Shown here piece after piece: positions 16,230 to 26,657 of a stretch of 64,000 bases of DNA. The stretch covers positions 23,204 through 87,203 of the forward strand of contig NZ_FLSP01000028.1 of NCBI RefSeq assembly GCF_900091315.1, in the 5' to 3' direction. Below the pieces are notes generated by a model. That model worked only from the letters and a program-made list of their open reading frames with translations, was not told where the DNA came from and made no database searches. The DNA comes from Streptomyces sp. DI166 (lineage in GTDB: Bacteria > Actinomycetota > Actinomycetes > Streptomycetales > Streptomycetaceae). Position 1 is the stretch's first letter; each line of letters begins with the position of its first letter. A program made the position numbers and the translations under genes.

Positions 16230-17365
16230 GCCAGCTGGTCGAGCCGCTCGAAGGCCATGCCGCGCGCGGCGGCGGCCTCGGCGTCGAAGTCCTCGAACGC
16301 GGCGCGGTCGGCGAGCAGGGCGTCGAGGCCGTCGGCGGCCGTGGGCTGGGCCAGCTCGTCCAGGCGCGAGGCCCGCAGCGCCTCCTGGACCTCGGGGTCG
16401 GCGCGGAAGGCCGCGGCGCGCTCCTTGAGGATCAGGTAGTTGCGCATGCAGCCCGCGGCGGACGCCCACACGCCGTCCAGGTCCTCGGTGCGCGGCGGCT
16501 TGAAGTCGAAGTGCTTCGGGCCCTCGTAGCCGGCGCTCTCCAGCAGGTCGACCAGCCAGAACGCGGCGCGCAGGTCGCCGGCGCCGAAGCGCAGGTCCTG
16601 GTCGTACTTGATGCCGGACTGGCCGTTGAGGTCGATGTGGAAGAGCTTGCCCGCCCACAGGGCCTGGGCGATGCCGTGCGGGAAGTTCAGTCCGGCCATC
16701 TGCTCGTGGCCGACCTCCGGGTTGACGCCGTACAGCTCCGGGCGCTCCAGGCGCTCGATGAAGGCGAGCGCGTGGCCGACGGTGGGCAGCAGGATGTCGC
16801 CGCGCGGCTCGTTCGGCTTGGGCTCGATGGCGAAGCGCAGGTCGTAGCCCTGGGCGGTGACGTACTCGCCGAGCAGGTCGAACGCTTCCTTCATGCGGTC
16901 GAGCGCGACGCGCACGTCCTTGGCGGCGCCCGACTCGGCGCCCTCGCGGCCACCCCAGGCGACGTAGGTCTTCGCGCCCAGCTCCACCGCCAGGTCGATG
17001 TTGCGGATGGTCTTGCGCAGCGCGTAGCGGCGCACGTCGCGGTCGTTGGCGGTGAAGGCGCCGTCCTTGAAGACGGGGTGCGTGAAGAGGTTCGTGGTGG
17101 CCATCGGCACGGTCATGCCGGTGGCGTCCAGGGCCTGGCGGAAGCGCTTGATGTGCGCCTCGCGCTCGGGGTCGGAGGACCCGAAGGGGATCAGGTCGTC
17201 GTCGTGGAAGGTGACTCCGTAGGCGCCGAGCTCGGCCAGACGCTGCACCGTCTCGACCGGGTCGAGGGCTCGGCGGGTGGCGTCGCCGAAGGGGTCCCGT
17301 CCCTGCCAGCCGACGGTCCACAGGCCGAAGGTGAACCTGTCCTCGGGGGTGGGCTGGTAGTTCAT
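16199..17365 (-). CDS. xylA: Xylose isomerase
   Basis: Converts D-xylose to D-xylulose (and D-glucose to D-fructose) in the cytoplasm. The 388-residue length equals that of characterised Streptomyces enzymes, and the key residues fall at the classical numbers: His54 and Asp57 in VTFHDDD, Glu181 and Lys183 in IEPKPNEPRGD; metal-binding Glu217 and later Asp residues appear conserved (EVGHEQMAGLNF and HIDLNGQ regions). The gene is divergent from xylB, with a 191-base gap between their starts that should hold the xylose-responsive promoters. Its 3' end is repeated in tandem downstream. No frameshift or missing residue is seen. Confidence 0.97.
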   Translation of the reverse strand: MNYQPTPEDRFTFGLWTVGWQGRDPFGDATRRALDPVETVQRLAELGAYGVTFHDDDLIPFGSSDPEREAHIKRFRQALDATGMTVPMATTNLFTHPVFKDGAFTANDRDVRRYALRKTIRNIDLAVELGAKTYVAWGGREGAESGAAKDVRVALDRMKEAFDLLGEYVTAQGYDLRFAIEPKPNEPRGDILLPTVGHALAFIERLERPELYGVNPEVGHEQMAGLNFPHGIAQALWAGKLFHIDLNGQSGIKYDQDLRFGAGDLRAAFWLVDLLESAGYEGPKHFDFKPPRTEDLDGVWASAAGCMRNYLILKERAAAFRADPEVQEALRASRLDELAQPTAADGLDALLADRAAFEDFDAEAAAARGMAFERLDQLAMDHLLGARG

Positions 17366-17423
17366 GCCGCGGCTCCTTGCCTGCTGCGAGTTGCTTGCTG
17401 CCGACTATTTCGTCATGGCCGTT

Positions 17424-17435
17424 TACAAATTAGTA
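17424..17435. promoter_or_regulatory. AT-rich near-palindrome between xylA and xylB
   Basis: TACAAATTAGTA matches its own reverse complement at 10 of 12 positions and stands out as AT-rich in a GC-rich gap. It lies 59 bases from the xylA start and 122 from the xylB start. GAC-N6-GTC at 17403-17414 lies beside it. Either a -10 region or the operator of the neighbouring ROK regulator would suit. This is inference from position and composition. Confidence 0.35.
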
Positions 17436-17556
17436 TGCCGACGCGTCCCTGGGAAGAGAACAGGTGTCCCCGGACGAGAGACGTGCCCCACGTGGGGCAT
17501 CCCGCACACCGCCGCCGACAGCGGCGCAGACCGAGCCGCACCAGAGGAGAGCCCCG

Positions 17557-19002
17557 ATGTCAGCAGCCGAAGGACCGCTTGTCGTCGGCGTGGACACGTC
17601 CACCCAGTCCACCAAGGCCCTCGTCGTCGACGTGGCCACCGGACGGGTCGTGGCCAGTGGCCAGGCCCCGCACACCGTGACCTCCGGGGCGGGCCGCGAG
17701 TCCGACCCCCGCCAGTGGTGGGACGCCCTGTGCGAGGCGCTGCGCCAGTGCGGTGACGCGGCCCGTGAGGCGGCCGCCGTGTCGATCGGCGGCCAGCAGC
17801 ACGGCCTGGTCACGCTGGACGAGCGGGGCGAGCCGGTGCGCCCGGCGATGCTCTGGAACGACGTCCGCTCCGCGCCCCAGGCCCGCCGTCTCGTCGAGGA
17901 ACTGGGCGGCCCGAAGGCCTGGGCGGAGCGCACCGGCAGCGTGCCCGGCGCCTCCTTCACGGTGACGAAGTGGGCGTGGCTGGCCGAGCACGAGCCGGAG
18001 TCCGTCCGCGCCACCAAGGCGGTACGGCTCCCGCACGACTACCTCACCGAGCGGCTCACCGGCCAGGGCACCACCGACCGCGGCGACGCCTCCGGCACCG
18101 GCTGGTGGGTGTCCGGGACCGAGGCGTACGACGAGGAGACCCTGGCTCACGTGGGTCTCGACCCCGCCCTGCTGCCCCGCGTGGTGCGGCCCGGCGAAGT
18201 CGCGGGAACCGTGCGCGAGCACCACGACCTGCCCTTCTCCAAGGGCACCCTGGTCGCCCCCGGTACCGGCGACAACGCCGCCGCCGCGCTCGGTCTGGGC
18301 CTGCGCCCGGGCACCCCGGTGCTCAGCCTCGGCACCTCCGGCACGGTGTACGCGGTGTCCAGGCACCGCCCCGCCGACCCGTCGGGCACGGTCGCGGGCT
18401 TCGCCGACGCGCACGGCGACTGGCTGCCGCTGGCCTGCACGCTGAACTGCACTCTCGCGGTGGACCGGGTGGCGGCGCTGCTCGGCCTGGACCGGGAGGC
18501 CGTGGAGCCCACCTCCGAGGTGACGTTCCTGCCCTTCCTGGACGGCGAGCGCACCCCGAACCTGCCGGCCGCCTCCGGACTGCTGGTCGGCCTGCGCCAC
18601 GACACGAGCGCCGGTCAGCTCCTCCAGGCCGCCTACGACGGCGCCGTGCACTCCCTGCTCGGCGCCCTCGACCTGGTCCTCGACGCGGACGCGGACCGCT
18701 CCGCTCCCCTGCTGCTGATCGGCGGAGGGGCGCGCGGCACGGCCTGGCAGGAGACCGTGCGCAGGCTGTCGGGCCGTCCCGTGCAGGTGCCCGAGGCCAA
18801 GGAACTGGTGGCCCTCGGCGCCGCGGCGCAGGCCGCCGGCCTGCTCACCGGTGAGGACCCGGCCGCGGTCGCCCGGCGCTGGAACACCGCAGCCGGCCCG
18901 GTGCTGGACGCCGTGGAGCGGGACGAGGCGGCCCTGGCTCGGATCGCCGGGGTACTCTCCGACGCGGCCCCGCTGCTGGAGCGGGGGTCGCGGGCCCGGT
19001 GA
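17557..19002 (+). CDS. xylB: Xylulokinase
   Basis: Phosphorylates D-xylulose to xylulose 5-phosphate, following xylA, for entry into the pentose phosphate pathway. The 481-residue FGGY kinase begins with the phosphate-binding motif GVDTSTQSTK (residues 11-20), has SIGGQQHGLV near 76-85, the catalytic Asp239 in PGTGDNAA, and a C-terminal ATPase motif LLIGGGARG. ATG 17557 follows AGGAG; an upstream in-frame start at 17464 has no ribosome binding site and would add a low-complexity extension. The gene is divergent from xylA and followed 45 bases later by a ROK regulator on the same strand. Confidence 0.95.
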   Translation: MSAAEGPLVVGVDTSTQSTKALVVDVATGRVVASGQAPHTVTSGAGRESDPRQWWDALCEALRQCGDAAREAAAVSIGGQQHGLVTLDERGEPVRPAMLWNDVRSAPQARRLVEELGGPKAWAERTGSVPGASFTVTKWAWLAEHEPESVRATKAVRLPHDYLTERLTGQGTTDRGDASGTGWWVSGTEAYDEETLAHVGLDPALLPRVVRPGEVAGTVREHHDLPFSKGTLVAPGTGDNAAAALGLGLRPGTPVLSLGTSGTVYAVSRHRPADPSGTVAGFADAHGDWLPLACTLNCTLAVDRVAALLGLDREAVEPTSEVTFLPFLDGERTPNLPAASGLLVGLRHDTSAGQLLQAAYDGAVHSLLGALDLVLDADADRSAPLLLIGGGARGTAWQETVRRLSGRPVQVPEAKELVALGAAAQAAGLLTGEDPAAVARRWNTAAGPVLDAVERDEAALARIAGVLSDAAPLLERGSRAR

Positions 19003-19047
19003 ACGGGGCGCGGCGACCGCATCCACCGAGCGAGGACTGACGGAGGC

Positions 19048-20256
19048 ATGACCGCACCGCTGCACGAGCCCCAGCCGCCCGGTCCCGGCCGCGCGCTGCC
19101 CGACACCCAGCAGGGCATGCGCCGCCGCAACCTGGCGCGGGTCATGCACACCGTCAGCGCGGAGGGGACCCTCTCCCGTGCCGCCGTCGCCTCCCGGATC
19201 GGCCTGACCCGTGCCGCGGTGTCCACCCTCGTGGACGAGCTGATCCGGTCCGGCCTCATCGAGGAACTGGGCCCGGAGCGGCCCGGCCGGGTGGGCAGGC
19301 CCGGCTCGGCACTCGCGGTCAGCGCGCACGGCCCGGCCGGTATCGGCGCGGAGATCGGCGTCGACCACCTCGCGGTGTGCGCGGTCGACCTGCGCGGGTC
19401 GATACGGGCGAAGGCCGTGCGGCACGGCGCGAACCGGGGACGCGCGGCCGAACCGGTGGTCCGTGAACTGACCGAGCTGGTACGCCGAGTCGTCGCGGAA
19501 GCCGAGACGGAGGGGCTGTGGCCGGCGGGGCTCGCGGTGGCCGTGCCCGGTCTGGTGGCCCGCGACGGCCGTACGGTCGTGCGTGCGCCCAACCTCGAAT
19601 GGCACGACGTCGACCTCGGGGCGCTGCTGCCGGGCGACGTGCCGCTCACTGTGGACAACGAGGCGAACTTCGGCGCCCTGGCCGAACTCTGGCTCGGCGA
19701 CAGCACACCCCGCGACTTCCTGCACGTGTCGGCGGAGATCGGTATCGGTGCCGCCGTCGTGGTGGAGGGGCAACTGCTGCGCGGCACCCGGGGTTTCGCG
19801 GGCGAGCTGGGTCATGTGCCGGTCCGGCCGGAGGGGCCCGCGTGTCCGTGCGGGGGCCGGGGCTGCCTGGAGCAGTACGCCGGTGAGGAGGCCGTCCTGC
19901 GGGCGGCCGGACTGGAGCCCGGCGAGGACCGGGTCGGGCTGCTCGCGGGGCGGGCGGCGGACGGGGACACGAAGGTACGCGGCGCGCTGCACGACGCCGG
20001 GTCCGCGCTCGGCATCGCCCTGACCGGCGCGGTGAATCTGCTGGACCCCGAGAGCGTGGTGCTCGGCGGGGCACTGGCCGGGCTCGCGCCCTGGCTGCTG
20101 CCGTCGCTGGAGGCGGAGTTGGCGGGACGGACAGCGGGTCCGGCCTGTCCGGTGGCCGTGTCACGGCTCGGCCCCGAGGGGCCGCTGCTGGGGGCCGCGC
20201 ACTGGGTGGTGCGCGGGGTGCTGGACGATCCGGCGGGAGTCGCCGCAAGGGCGTAA
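19048..20256 (+). CDS. ROK family transcriptional regulator (XylR-like)
   Basis: A 402-residue sugar-responsive repressor. The winged helix-turn-helix is at about residues 38-75 (LSRAAVASRIGLTRAAVSTLVDEL region). The ROK sugar-kinase-like domain follows, with a zinc motif CPCGGRGCLEQY from about residue 266 and VDNEANFGA and LGGALAG segments. GGAGG sets the start at 19048. Its position directly after xylB, beside xylA, makes control of the xylose genes with xylose or glucose as effector the obvious hypothesis. Distant ROK repressors such as XylR work this way. Binding sites are not established; the AT-rich near-palindrome at 17424-17435 is a candidate. Confidence 0.9.
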   Translation: MTAPLHEPQPPGPGRALPDTQQGMRRRNLARVMHTVSAEGTLSRAAVASRIGLTRAAVSTLVDELIRSGLIEELGPERPGRVGRPGSALAVSAHGPAGIGAEIGVDHLAVCAVDLRGSIRAKAVRHGANRGRAAEPVVRELTELVRRVVAEAETEGLWPAGLAVAVPGLVARDGRTVVRAPNLEWHDVDLGALLPGDVPLTVDNEANFGALAELWLGDSTPRDFLHVSAEIGIGAAVVVEGQLLRGTRGFAGELGHVPVRPEGPACPCGGRGCLEQYAGEEAVLRAAGLEPGEDRVGLLAGRAADGDTKVRGALHDAGSALGIALTGAVNLLDPESVVLGGALAGLAPWLLPSLEAELAGRTAGPACPVAVSRLGPEGPLLGAAHWVVRGVLDDPAGVAARA

Positions 20257-20439
20257 GGGCTGAAAGCCCCGCCGGGACCTCACCTGTTCACCCACACGAG
20301 TTCCCCGGTTTTCCACAACCCCCGTGCCGTCCACGGAACCTGATCGGCGCCTCCGTCCAACCCCTCCCCGACGTACGGTGATTCACACGAGGGCACCCCG
20401 CGCCCCGATCACGATCACCGACCGAGAGGCATCACCCGT

Positions 20440-21042
20440 ATGGAACGGGCACGACCACTGACCAGCAGACGCCGGCTGTTGCGGGGCGCAGCCCTCGCCG
20501 CCGTGCCCTACGCGCTGCTCCCCTGGCCGCGGGCGGGCGCGCATGTCCAGGCTCCCGACCACCCCACCGCCGAGTGGCAGCCGGCGAGCGCCGCGAACTA
20601 CACCCGGGCCCGCCGCCCCGCGCAGTACAGCATCGACCTCGTCATCATCCATGTCACCCAGACCCGCTACTCCCAGACCCTGAACGTCTTCCGGAACCCG
20701 AAGAAGAAGGTCTCCGCGCACTACGTCGTCCGCTCCGGCGACGGTCATGTCGCGCAGTGCGTCCGCGAGGCGGACGTGGCCTGGCACGCGGGCGACTGGG
20801 AGCACAACACACGCAGCATCGGTATCGAACACGAGGGCTGGGTGGACGAGCCCGGCTACTTCACCGGTGCCCTGTACGGGCGTTCGGCCGCGCTGACCGC
20901 GGCGATCTGCGCCCGGCACGGCATCCCGACGGACAGGAGGCACATCATCGGACACCACGAAGTACCCGGCACCGACCACACCGACCCCGGGCCGCACTGG
21001 GACTGGGAGCGCTACATGACCCTCGTGGAGGCGGCCATGTGA
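20440..21042 (+). CDS. Tat-exported N-acetylmuramoyl-L-alanine amidase
   Basis: A 200-residue zinc amidase that would cut the MurNAc-L-Ala bond of peptidoglycan outside the membrane. The N-terminus has a twin-arginine signal (SRRRLLRG at residues 9-16) and a hydrophobic core (AALAAVPYALL), so export in the folded state is likely. The Amidase_2 fold shows zinc ligands His71 (VIIHVTQT), His172 (IIGHHEVPG) and Asp182 (TDPGP), ten residues after His172 as in AmpD. No peptidoglycan-binding module is attached. It is a free-standing gene between the ROK and GAF regulators, and could serve in cell-wall turnover or defence against competing bacteria. Confidence 0.88.
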   Translation: MERARPLTSRRRLLRGAALAAVPYALLPWPRAGAHVQAPDHPTAEWQPASAANYTRARRPAQYSIDLVIIHVTQTRYSQTLNVFRNPKKKVSAHYVVRSGDGHVAQCVREADVAWHAGDWEHNTRSIGIEHEGWVDEPGYFTGALYGRSAALTAAICARHGIPTDRRHIIGHHEVPGTDHTDPGPHWDWERYMTLVEAAM

Positions 21043-21174
21043 TCGCGAAAGCGGCACCGCCCGCGTTCAACGCGACCGGCCCGTCGTTCGGGTGACCGAC
21101 GTCGAAACGGTTGTCAGCGCGTATACCCGGAGTGACGATGTCCCCCAGCCGCATCGTGTCCCCGGGAGGCCGAG

Positions 21175-22446
21175 TTGACCGATCCGTGGGTGGCCCTGGA
21201 GCCGGGGGCCGACCCTGCCGAGCGTGCGCGGGTGCTGCGCCGCGCGCATGAGACGTTCACCGCGGCGGGCACCGTGCCGCAGCCGGTGCGCTCCGTGGTG
21301 GCCGACTCCTGGCGGCGTTCCGCGAGAGCGGGGGTCGGGCCGGACGGCACGGCGAGTGTGGAGCTGGCGGACGGCGACCTCGGCGCCTACCGCGCGGAGC
21401 ATCCGCTGGCTCGGGTGATGCCCCTGATCAGGGAGCTGATGGGTTCGTTCGCGGCCGACGGGGAGCATCTGCTCGCGGTGTGCGACGAGCACGGCAGGCT
21501 GCTGTGGGTCGAGGGGCACGCCACGACCCGGCAGCGGGCGGGGCGGATGAACTTCGTGCCCGGGGCGCGGTGGTCGGAGGCGGCGGTCGGGACGAACGCG
21601 CCGGGCACGGCGGTGGCGGTCGACCGGCCGGTGCAGGTGTTCGCGGCCGAACACTTCATCCGGCGGGTGCAGCCGTGGACGTGCGCGGCGGCGCCGGTCC
21701 ACGATCCGCGGACCGGGCGGGTGCTCGGGGCGGTGGACATCACCGGGGGCGACGGGCTGGCCCATCCGCACAGCCTGGGCTTCGTACAGGCGGTGGCGCG
21801 GGCGGCGGAGTCCCAGCTCGCGCTGCTCGCCCCGGCGGGCCCGGCGGCGGACCGGCACGAGCTGTCCGCCCTGGGCCGGGACGAGGCGCACCTGCTCACC
21901 GGTGGCCGCCGGATCCGGCTGAGCCGACGGCACAGCGAGATCCTGGTGCTGCTCGCCCGCCATCCGGAGGGCCTGACCGGGGACGAGCTGCTGTGCGCGC
22001 TGTACGAGGACGAGACGGTCACGCCGGTGACCCTGCGGGCGGAGCTGGCGCGGCTGCGCCGGATCCTCGGACCCGGGCTGCTGGCCTCGCGGCCGTACCG
22101 GCTCACCGCCCCGGTCGAGTCCGATGTCGCCGTCGTGGAACGGAGGTTGGCAGTGGGCGCGGTCAGCGCCGCGGCGACGGCGTACGCGGGTCCGCTGCTG
22201 CCCGGCTCGCAGGCACCGGCGGTGGCCCGGATCCGTCGGCGGCTCGCGGACGGACTCCGGACGGCGCTGATCGCCCGCCGTGACCCCGACCTCCTGGCGG
22301 ACTGGGCGCACGCGCCGTGGGGCGAGGACGACCTGGACATCTGGCGCGCCCTGGCCGCGGTACGTCCGACGGCGGCGGTCCGGTCGCGGCTGGCGGCGCT
22401 GGAGTCGGAACTGGGTGTGGCGGCGCCGCCGAGGGTGGCCGGATAG
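21175..22446 (+). CDS. GAF-domain transcriptional regulator of the aldehyde dehydrogenase
   Basis: A 423-residue regulator. GGGAGG (21163-21168) lies 6 bases before TTG 21175, so the start codon is TTG. The N-terminal part (SVVADSWRRSARAGV) resembles AcoR-type activators; a GAF sensor domain spans about residues 80-225. There is no AAA+ domain, so it is not sigma-54 dependent. The C-terminus (about 240-310) holds a winged-helix region (LSRRHSEILVLLARHPEGLTG). Such GAF regulators often sit directly upstream of an acetaldehyde dehydrogenase in Streptomyces; here that gene starts 213 bases downstream on the same strand. The ligand is probably an aldehyde or alcohol, by context only. Confidence 0.87.
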   Translation: MTDPWVALEPGADPAERARVLRRAHETFTAAGTVPQPVRSVVADSWRRSARAGVGPDGTASVELADGDLGAYRAEHPLARVMPLIRELMGSFAADGEHLLAVCDEHGRLLWVEGHATTRQRAGRMNFVPGARWSEAAVGTNAPGTAVAVDRPVQVFAAEHFIRRVQPWTCAAAPVHDPRTGRVLGAVDITGGDGLAHPHSLGFVQAVARAAESQLALLAPAGPAADRHELSALGRDEAHLLTGGRRIRLSRRHSEILVLLARHPEGLTGDELLCALYEDETVTPVTLRAELARLRRILGPGLLASRPYRLTAPVESDVAVVERRLAVGAVSAAATAYAGPLLPGSQAPAVARIRRRLADGLRTALIARRDPDLLADWAHAPWGEDDLDIWRALAAVRPTAAVRSRLAALESELGVAAPPRVAG

Positions 22447-22658
22447 CCGGGACATGGCTCCCAGCGGCGGGCCCGGGGCGCAGTTGGGCGCGGCAGCGCG
22501 CGCCCACGGGCTGCCGCGCAACCCCACCCGGAGAGCATCCGCCGGGCAGGCCGGAGAGGGCCCCGGCCCGCGCAACGTCCTTGCAACCTCCCCGTCCCTA
22601 GCCTCCCGCCAGGAGCTGTCCAACGGCGGGCAGCGCTGTTGCGAGGAGGCTGGCCGAC

Positions 22659-24182
<1,524 letters not shown>

Positions 24183-24219
24183 GTCGCTGAGCCGCTGAGC
24201 GTGGCGGAGCGGTCGGACA

Positions 24220-24253
24220 GGGCGTCCGACGGGCCCGTGCCCGTCGGACGCCC
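24220..24253. terminator. Strong bidirectional terminator
   Basis: GGGCGTCCGACGGGC (24220-24234) and GCCCGTCGGACGCCC (24239-24253) are perfect 15-bp arms around a 4-base loop, between the convergent stops of the aldehyde dehydrogenase (24182) and the arginine deiminase homologue (24269). Confidence 0.85.
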
Positions 24254-24268
24254 CCCTCAGCGCCGGGA

Positions 24269-26239
24269 TCAGGTCCAGGGCGCGCTCATGCGGCCTCCCC
24301 ACCACGGCGCCGACGCGTCGCGGAGTGTGTTCGTGCCGCAGTGGATCTCGCCCTGGCCCAGGTGGTAGGTGAACCAGTCGTCCAGGTAGGAGACCCGCAT
24401 CCCGGCCCGCCGGTACACGTCGGTCACGGCCTCGGTGAAGATGTCCTTGCCGTTGATCACGGGACCCCATTGGCGCGGGGCGAGATAGCGGTCGCGGGCG
24501 ACCACGATGCCGTTGACGGCGCCGGGGACGTACGCGCTGGTCTGCACCGTCGGATCGGCGGCGGCGCGGTCGCCCTGTTCGCCCCGCGCGCTCCACTTGT
24601 GCTGGCCGTGCTCCTCCAGCCGGTCCATCAGGGGTGTGTCGGCGCCGAGCCTGGTCAGGCGGGGCACGGGGACGCCGTTCCGCTCGCCCACGGGCTGGTG
24701 TTCGCGGACGTACAGGGCGGGCACCCGCACGATCTCGTCGTCGGTGACGCCGGTCTCGCGCTTGAGTATCGCCAGGTTGGCCGCGATGCGTTCGGCCGCC
24801 AGCTTGTTGTCGGCCAGCAGGTCGCGGTTTGCGAGGGCCTCGTCGATGGTCTCCCGGGGTGCGGGCATGCCCTGTTCGCGCGGCACCGAGAACATCTTGG
24901 TCCGGCCGTGGCCGTCGCGCTGGGCGTCGCGCAGGAGCTGGAGCCCGGCGTCGGGGTCGGCGATGCCGATGCGCCAGCCGCGCGGGGTGTCGGCGGGCAG
25001 GAACTGCACGAACTCGTCGACGTGGCCGACGCCGAGCCAGGAGGTGTCCAGGAGCAACGGGTCCTGCATGCCCTGCGACTTGAGCAGCTTGGTCACGGCC
25101 TTGGAGGGCTTCTCGCCGCTGTCCTTGCGCCAGCCCTGGATGACCCGCCCGGCGGGGTAGGAGCGGTCGCCGAGGGTGTAGGGCGGGATGGTCTCCAGGT
25201 TGCCCATGGAGTTCAGTGACCAGTCGTCCGGCTCGCCCCGGTCGAAGGCCTGGACGACGCCGATGTCCCGGCCGCGCACCTTCTCGAAGAGTTCACGGCC
25301 CGCCTCGCGGCCCGGCTGGTCGGAGCGCAGCATCACCCGCATCACCTGCCGCCGTCCGCGCGGTCCGGTCATGCTGACGTAGGCGGGCTCGAAGAAGTCC
25401 TGCGCCCAGATGTCGCCGTACTTCTCGAAGGTCACCAGGGGCCGGGTGATGCCGGCGGCCTTCACTTCCTTCTCCAGGGCCCCCACGAACTCGCGCTGGA
25501 TCTCGTTCCAGTCCCCGGCGCCGCGCAGCTTGGTGACCATCATCTGCTGGGCGTTCTGCAGGTGATGGTGGGTCAGCAGCGGTGCCACGCGCAGGGTGAC
25601 GGAGTCGGTGGTGGTCTGTCCGCCGGAGGTCACGCTCAGGCGGATCACGGCACGGCCGTCCCACTTGGCGCTGTCGCGGATGATGTCGGTGGCCTCGACG
25701 CCGAACTCGGCGCCGGAGCGCAACTCGGCGGCGCCCAGCCGGGTTTGGCCGGTCACCAGGACCCACTTGCCGTCCCGCTTGAGGAAGACGCGGGTGTGCT
25801 GGGCGCCGGTGGTGACCTTCACGCTGCCCCGGGCACCGGAGGCCACGTCCGGCATCGGCACGGTGCGCACCCGGGCCAGGTCGGCGGTGTCGGCGGTGCC
25901 GTTGACCTTGGTGTCGGAGGCGTCGTTGCAGGCCGCGAGCTTGGCGTCGGACAGTGGTCTGCCGCCTGCGTCCCTGACGGGGCAGCGCTTGGTGTCGTCG
26001 TCGATGTTGGGCAGGTAGACCGCCCCGCGCCGGACGGTCCAGGTGTCCTCGCCCGCCCGGTCGGTGTCGCCGCTGACGTCGACCCGCCCGTCACGGTTCA
26101 CGTCGGCGCGCAGATCGGCCCGCACGGACGGTTCCGCGGCGAGGGCCTGCTGCGGTCCGGCCAGGACGGACCCGGCCGCGGCCAGGGCGAGAACCACGGG
26201 TCCGGCGGGGTTCGTACGTGAACGCGTACGTCGGCGCAC
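24269..26239 (-). CDS. Secreted protein-arginine deiminase (PAD) family protein
   Basis: A 656-residue exported homologue of animal peptidylarginine deiminases, which convert protein arginine to citrulline. Residues 1-35 are a signal peptide (basic start, PVVLALAAAGSVLAG core, cleavage after ALAA). Residues 46-60 (DVNRDGRVDVSGDTD) look like a calcium-binding loop. The C-terminal catalytic domain keeps the four residues known from PAD4: Asp281 (DIWAQDFFE), His406 and Asp408 (GHVDEF), and Cys634 (GEIHCGTN). All four are present, so activity is likely. Start is GTG 26239, with AGAAGGGA upstream. The enzyme is alone in its operon. Substrate and calcium need are unknown; it is distinct from the unrelated bacterial agmatine deiminase type. 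Confidence 0.88.
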   Translation of the reverse strand: MRRRTRSRTNPAGPVVLALAAAGSVLAGPQQALAAEPSVRADLRADVNRDGRVDVSGDTDRAGEDTWTVRRGAVYLPNIDDDTKRCPVRDAGGRPLSDAKLAACNDASDTKVNGTADTADLARVRTVPMPDVASGARGSVKVTTGAQHTRVFLKRDGKWVLVTGQTRLGAAELRSGAEFGVEATDIIRDSAKWDGRAVIRLSVTSGGQTTTDSVTLRVAPLLTHHHLQNAQQMMVTKLRGAGDWNEIQREFVGALEKEVKAAGITRPLVTFEKYGDIWAQDFFEPAYVSMTGPRGRRQVMRVMLRSDQPGREAGRELFEKVRGRDIGVVQAFDRGEPDDWSLNSMGNLETIPPYTLGDRSYPAGRVIQGWRKDSGEKPSKAVTKLLKSQGMQDPLLLDTSWLGVGHVDEFVQFLPADTPRGWRIGIADPDAGLQLLRDAQRDGHGRTKMFSVPREQGMPAPRETIDEALANRDLLADNKLAAERIAANLAILKRETGVTDDEIVRVPALYVREHQPVGERNGVPVPRLTRLGADTPLMDRLEEHGQHKWSARGEQGDRAAADPTVQTSAYVPGAVNGIVVARDRYLAPRQWGPVINGKDIFTEAVTDVYRRAGMRVSYLDDWFTYHLGQGEIHCGTNTLRDASAPWWGGRMSAPWT

Positions 26240-26657
26240 AATGCGTCCCTTCTCGTGGAAGTCGTAGAAGATCGGATGGATCGGACAGGGTGTGTCGCCG
26301 TGCTAGAGAGCAATGAGGACGGGTGCGTTCCACCCGTGCGGCACTCGCTGTGGCACTCGGGTCCACGCGGGTAGCGTTCGACCGGCCGGATCAGGACAGA
26401 CACGAGCGGGCAGACTTCGGGCACGGATCCACGGCCGAGCGGGCAGGCGCCGCCCGCGCCCGAAGGCCCACTGAGGCCTCGGGCTGGGCCTCCCACCCCC
26501 GGAAAGCGGGCATATTCGGTCATCGGTGGCGCTACGGCGAACCTGGTCAGCAGTGGCCCGCGCCGGTAGAAATTTGGCCACCGGAACCCGACGGGACGGG
26601 TTGCGGAAAATCACCGGCGCGGGATCGCGCACAGAGCCGTGAAACGGAGGTGTCGCC
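26240..26657. other. Gene-free 418-base interval between divergent PAD and DeoR genes
   Basis: It must contain both promoters. A small hairpin, ACGGGTG (26319-26325) with CACCCGT (26331-26337), lies 80 bases from the PAD start. Two weak overlapping frames run through the region on both strands, but neither has a ribosome binding site or family-like sequence. GAAATTTGGCC near 26569 is a locally AT-rich patch about 80 bases before the regulator start. No clear -10/-35 pair was found. Confidence 0.45.

Noticed and set aside
20267..20279. Short hairpin GGGCT-gaa-AGCCC after the ROK gene
   Set aside because: Only five pairs with a three-base loop; too weak to call a terminator with confidence.
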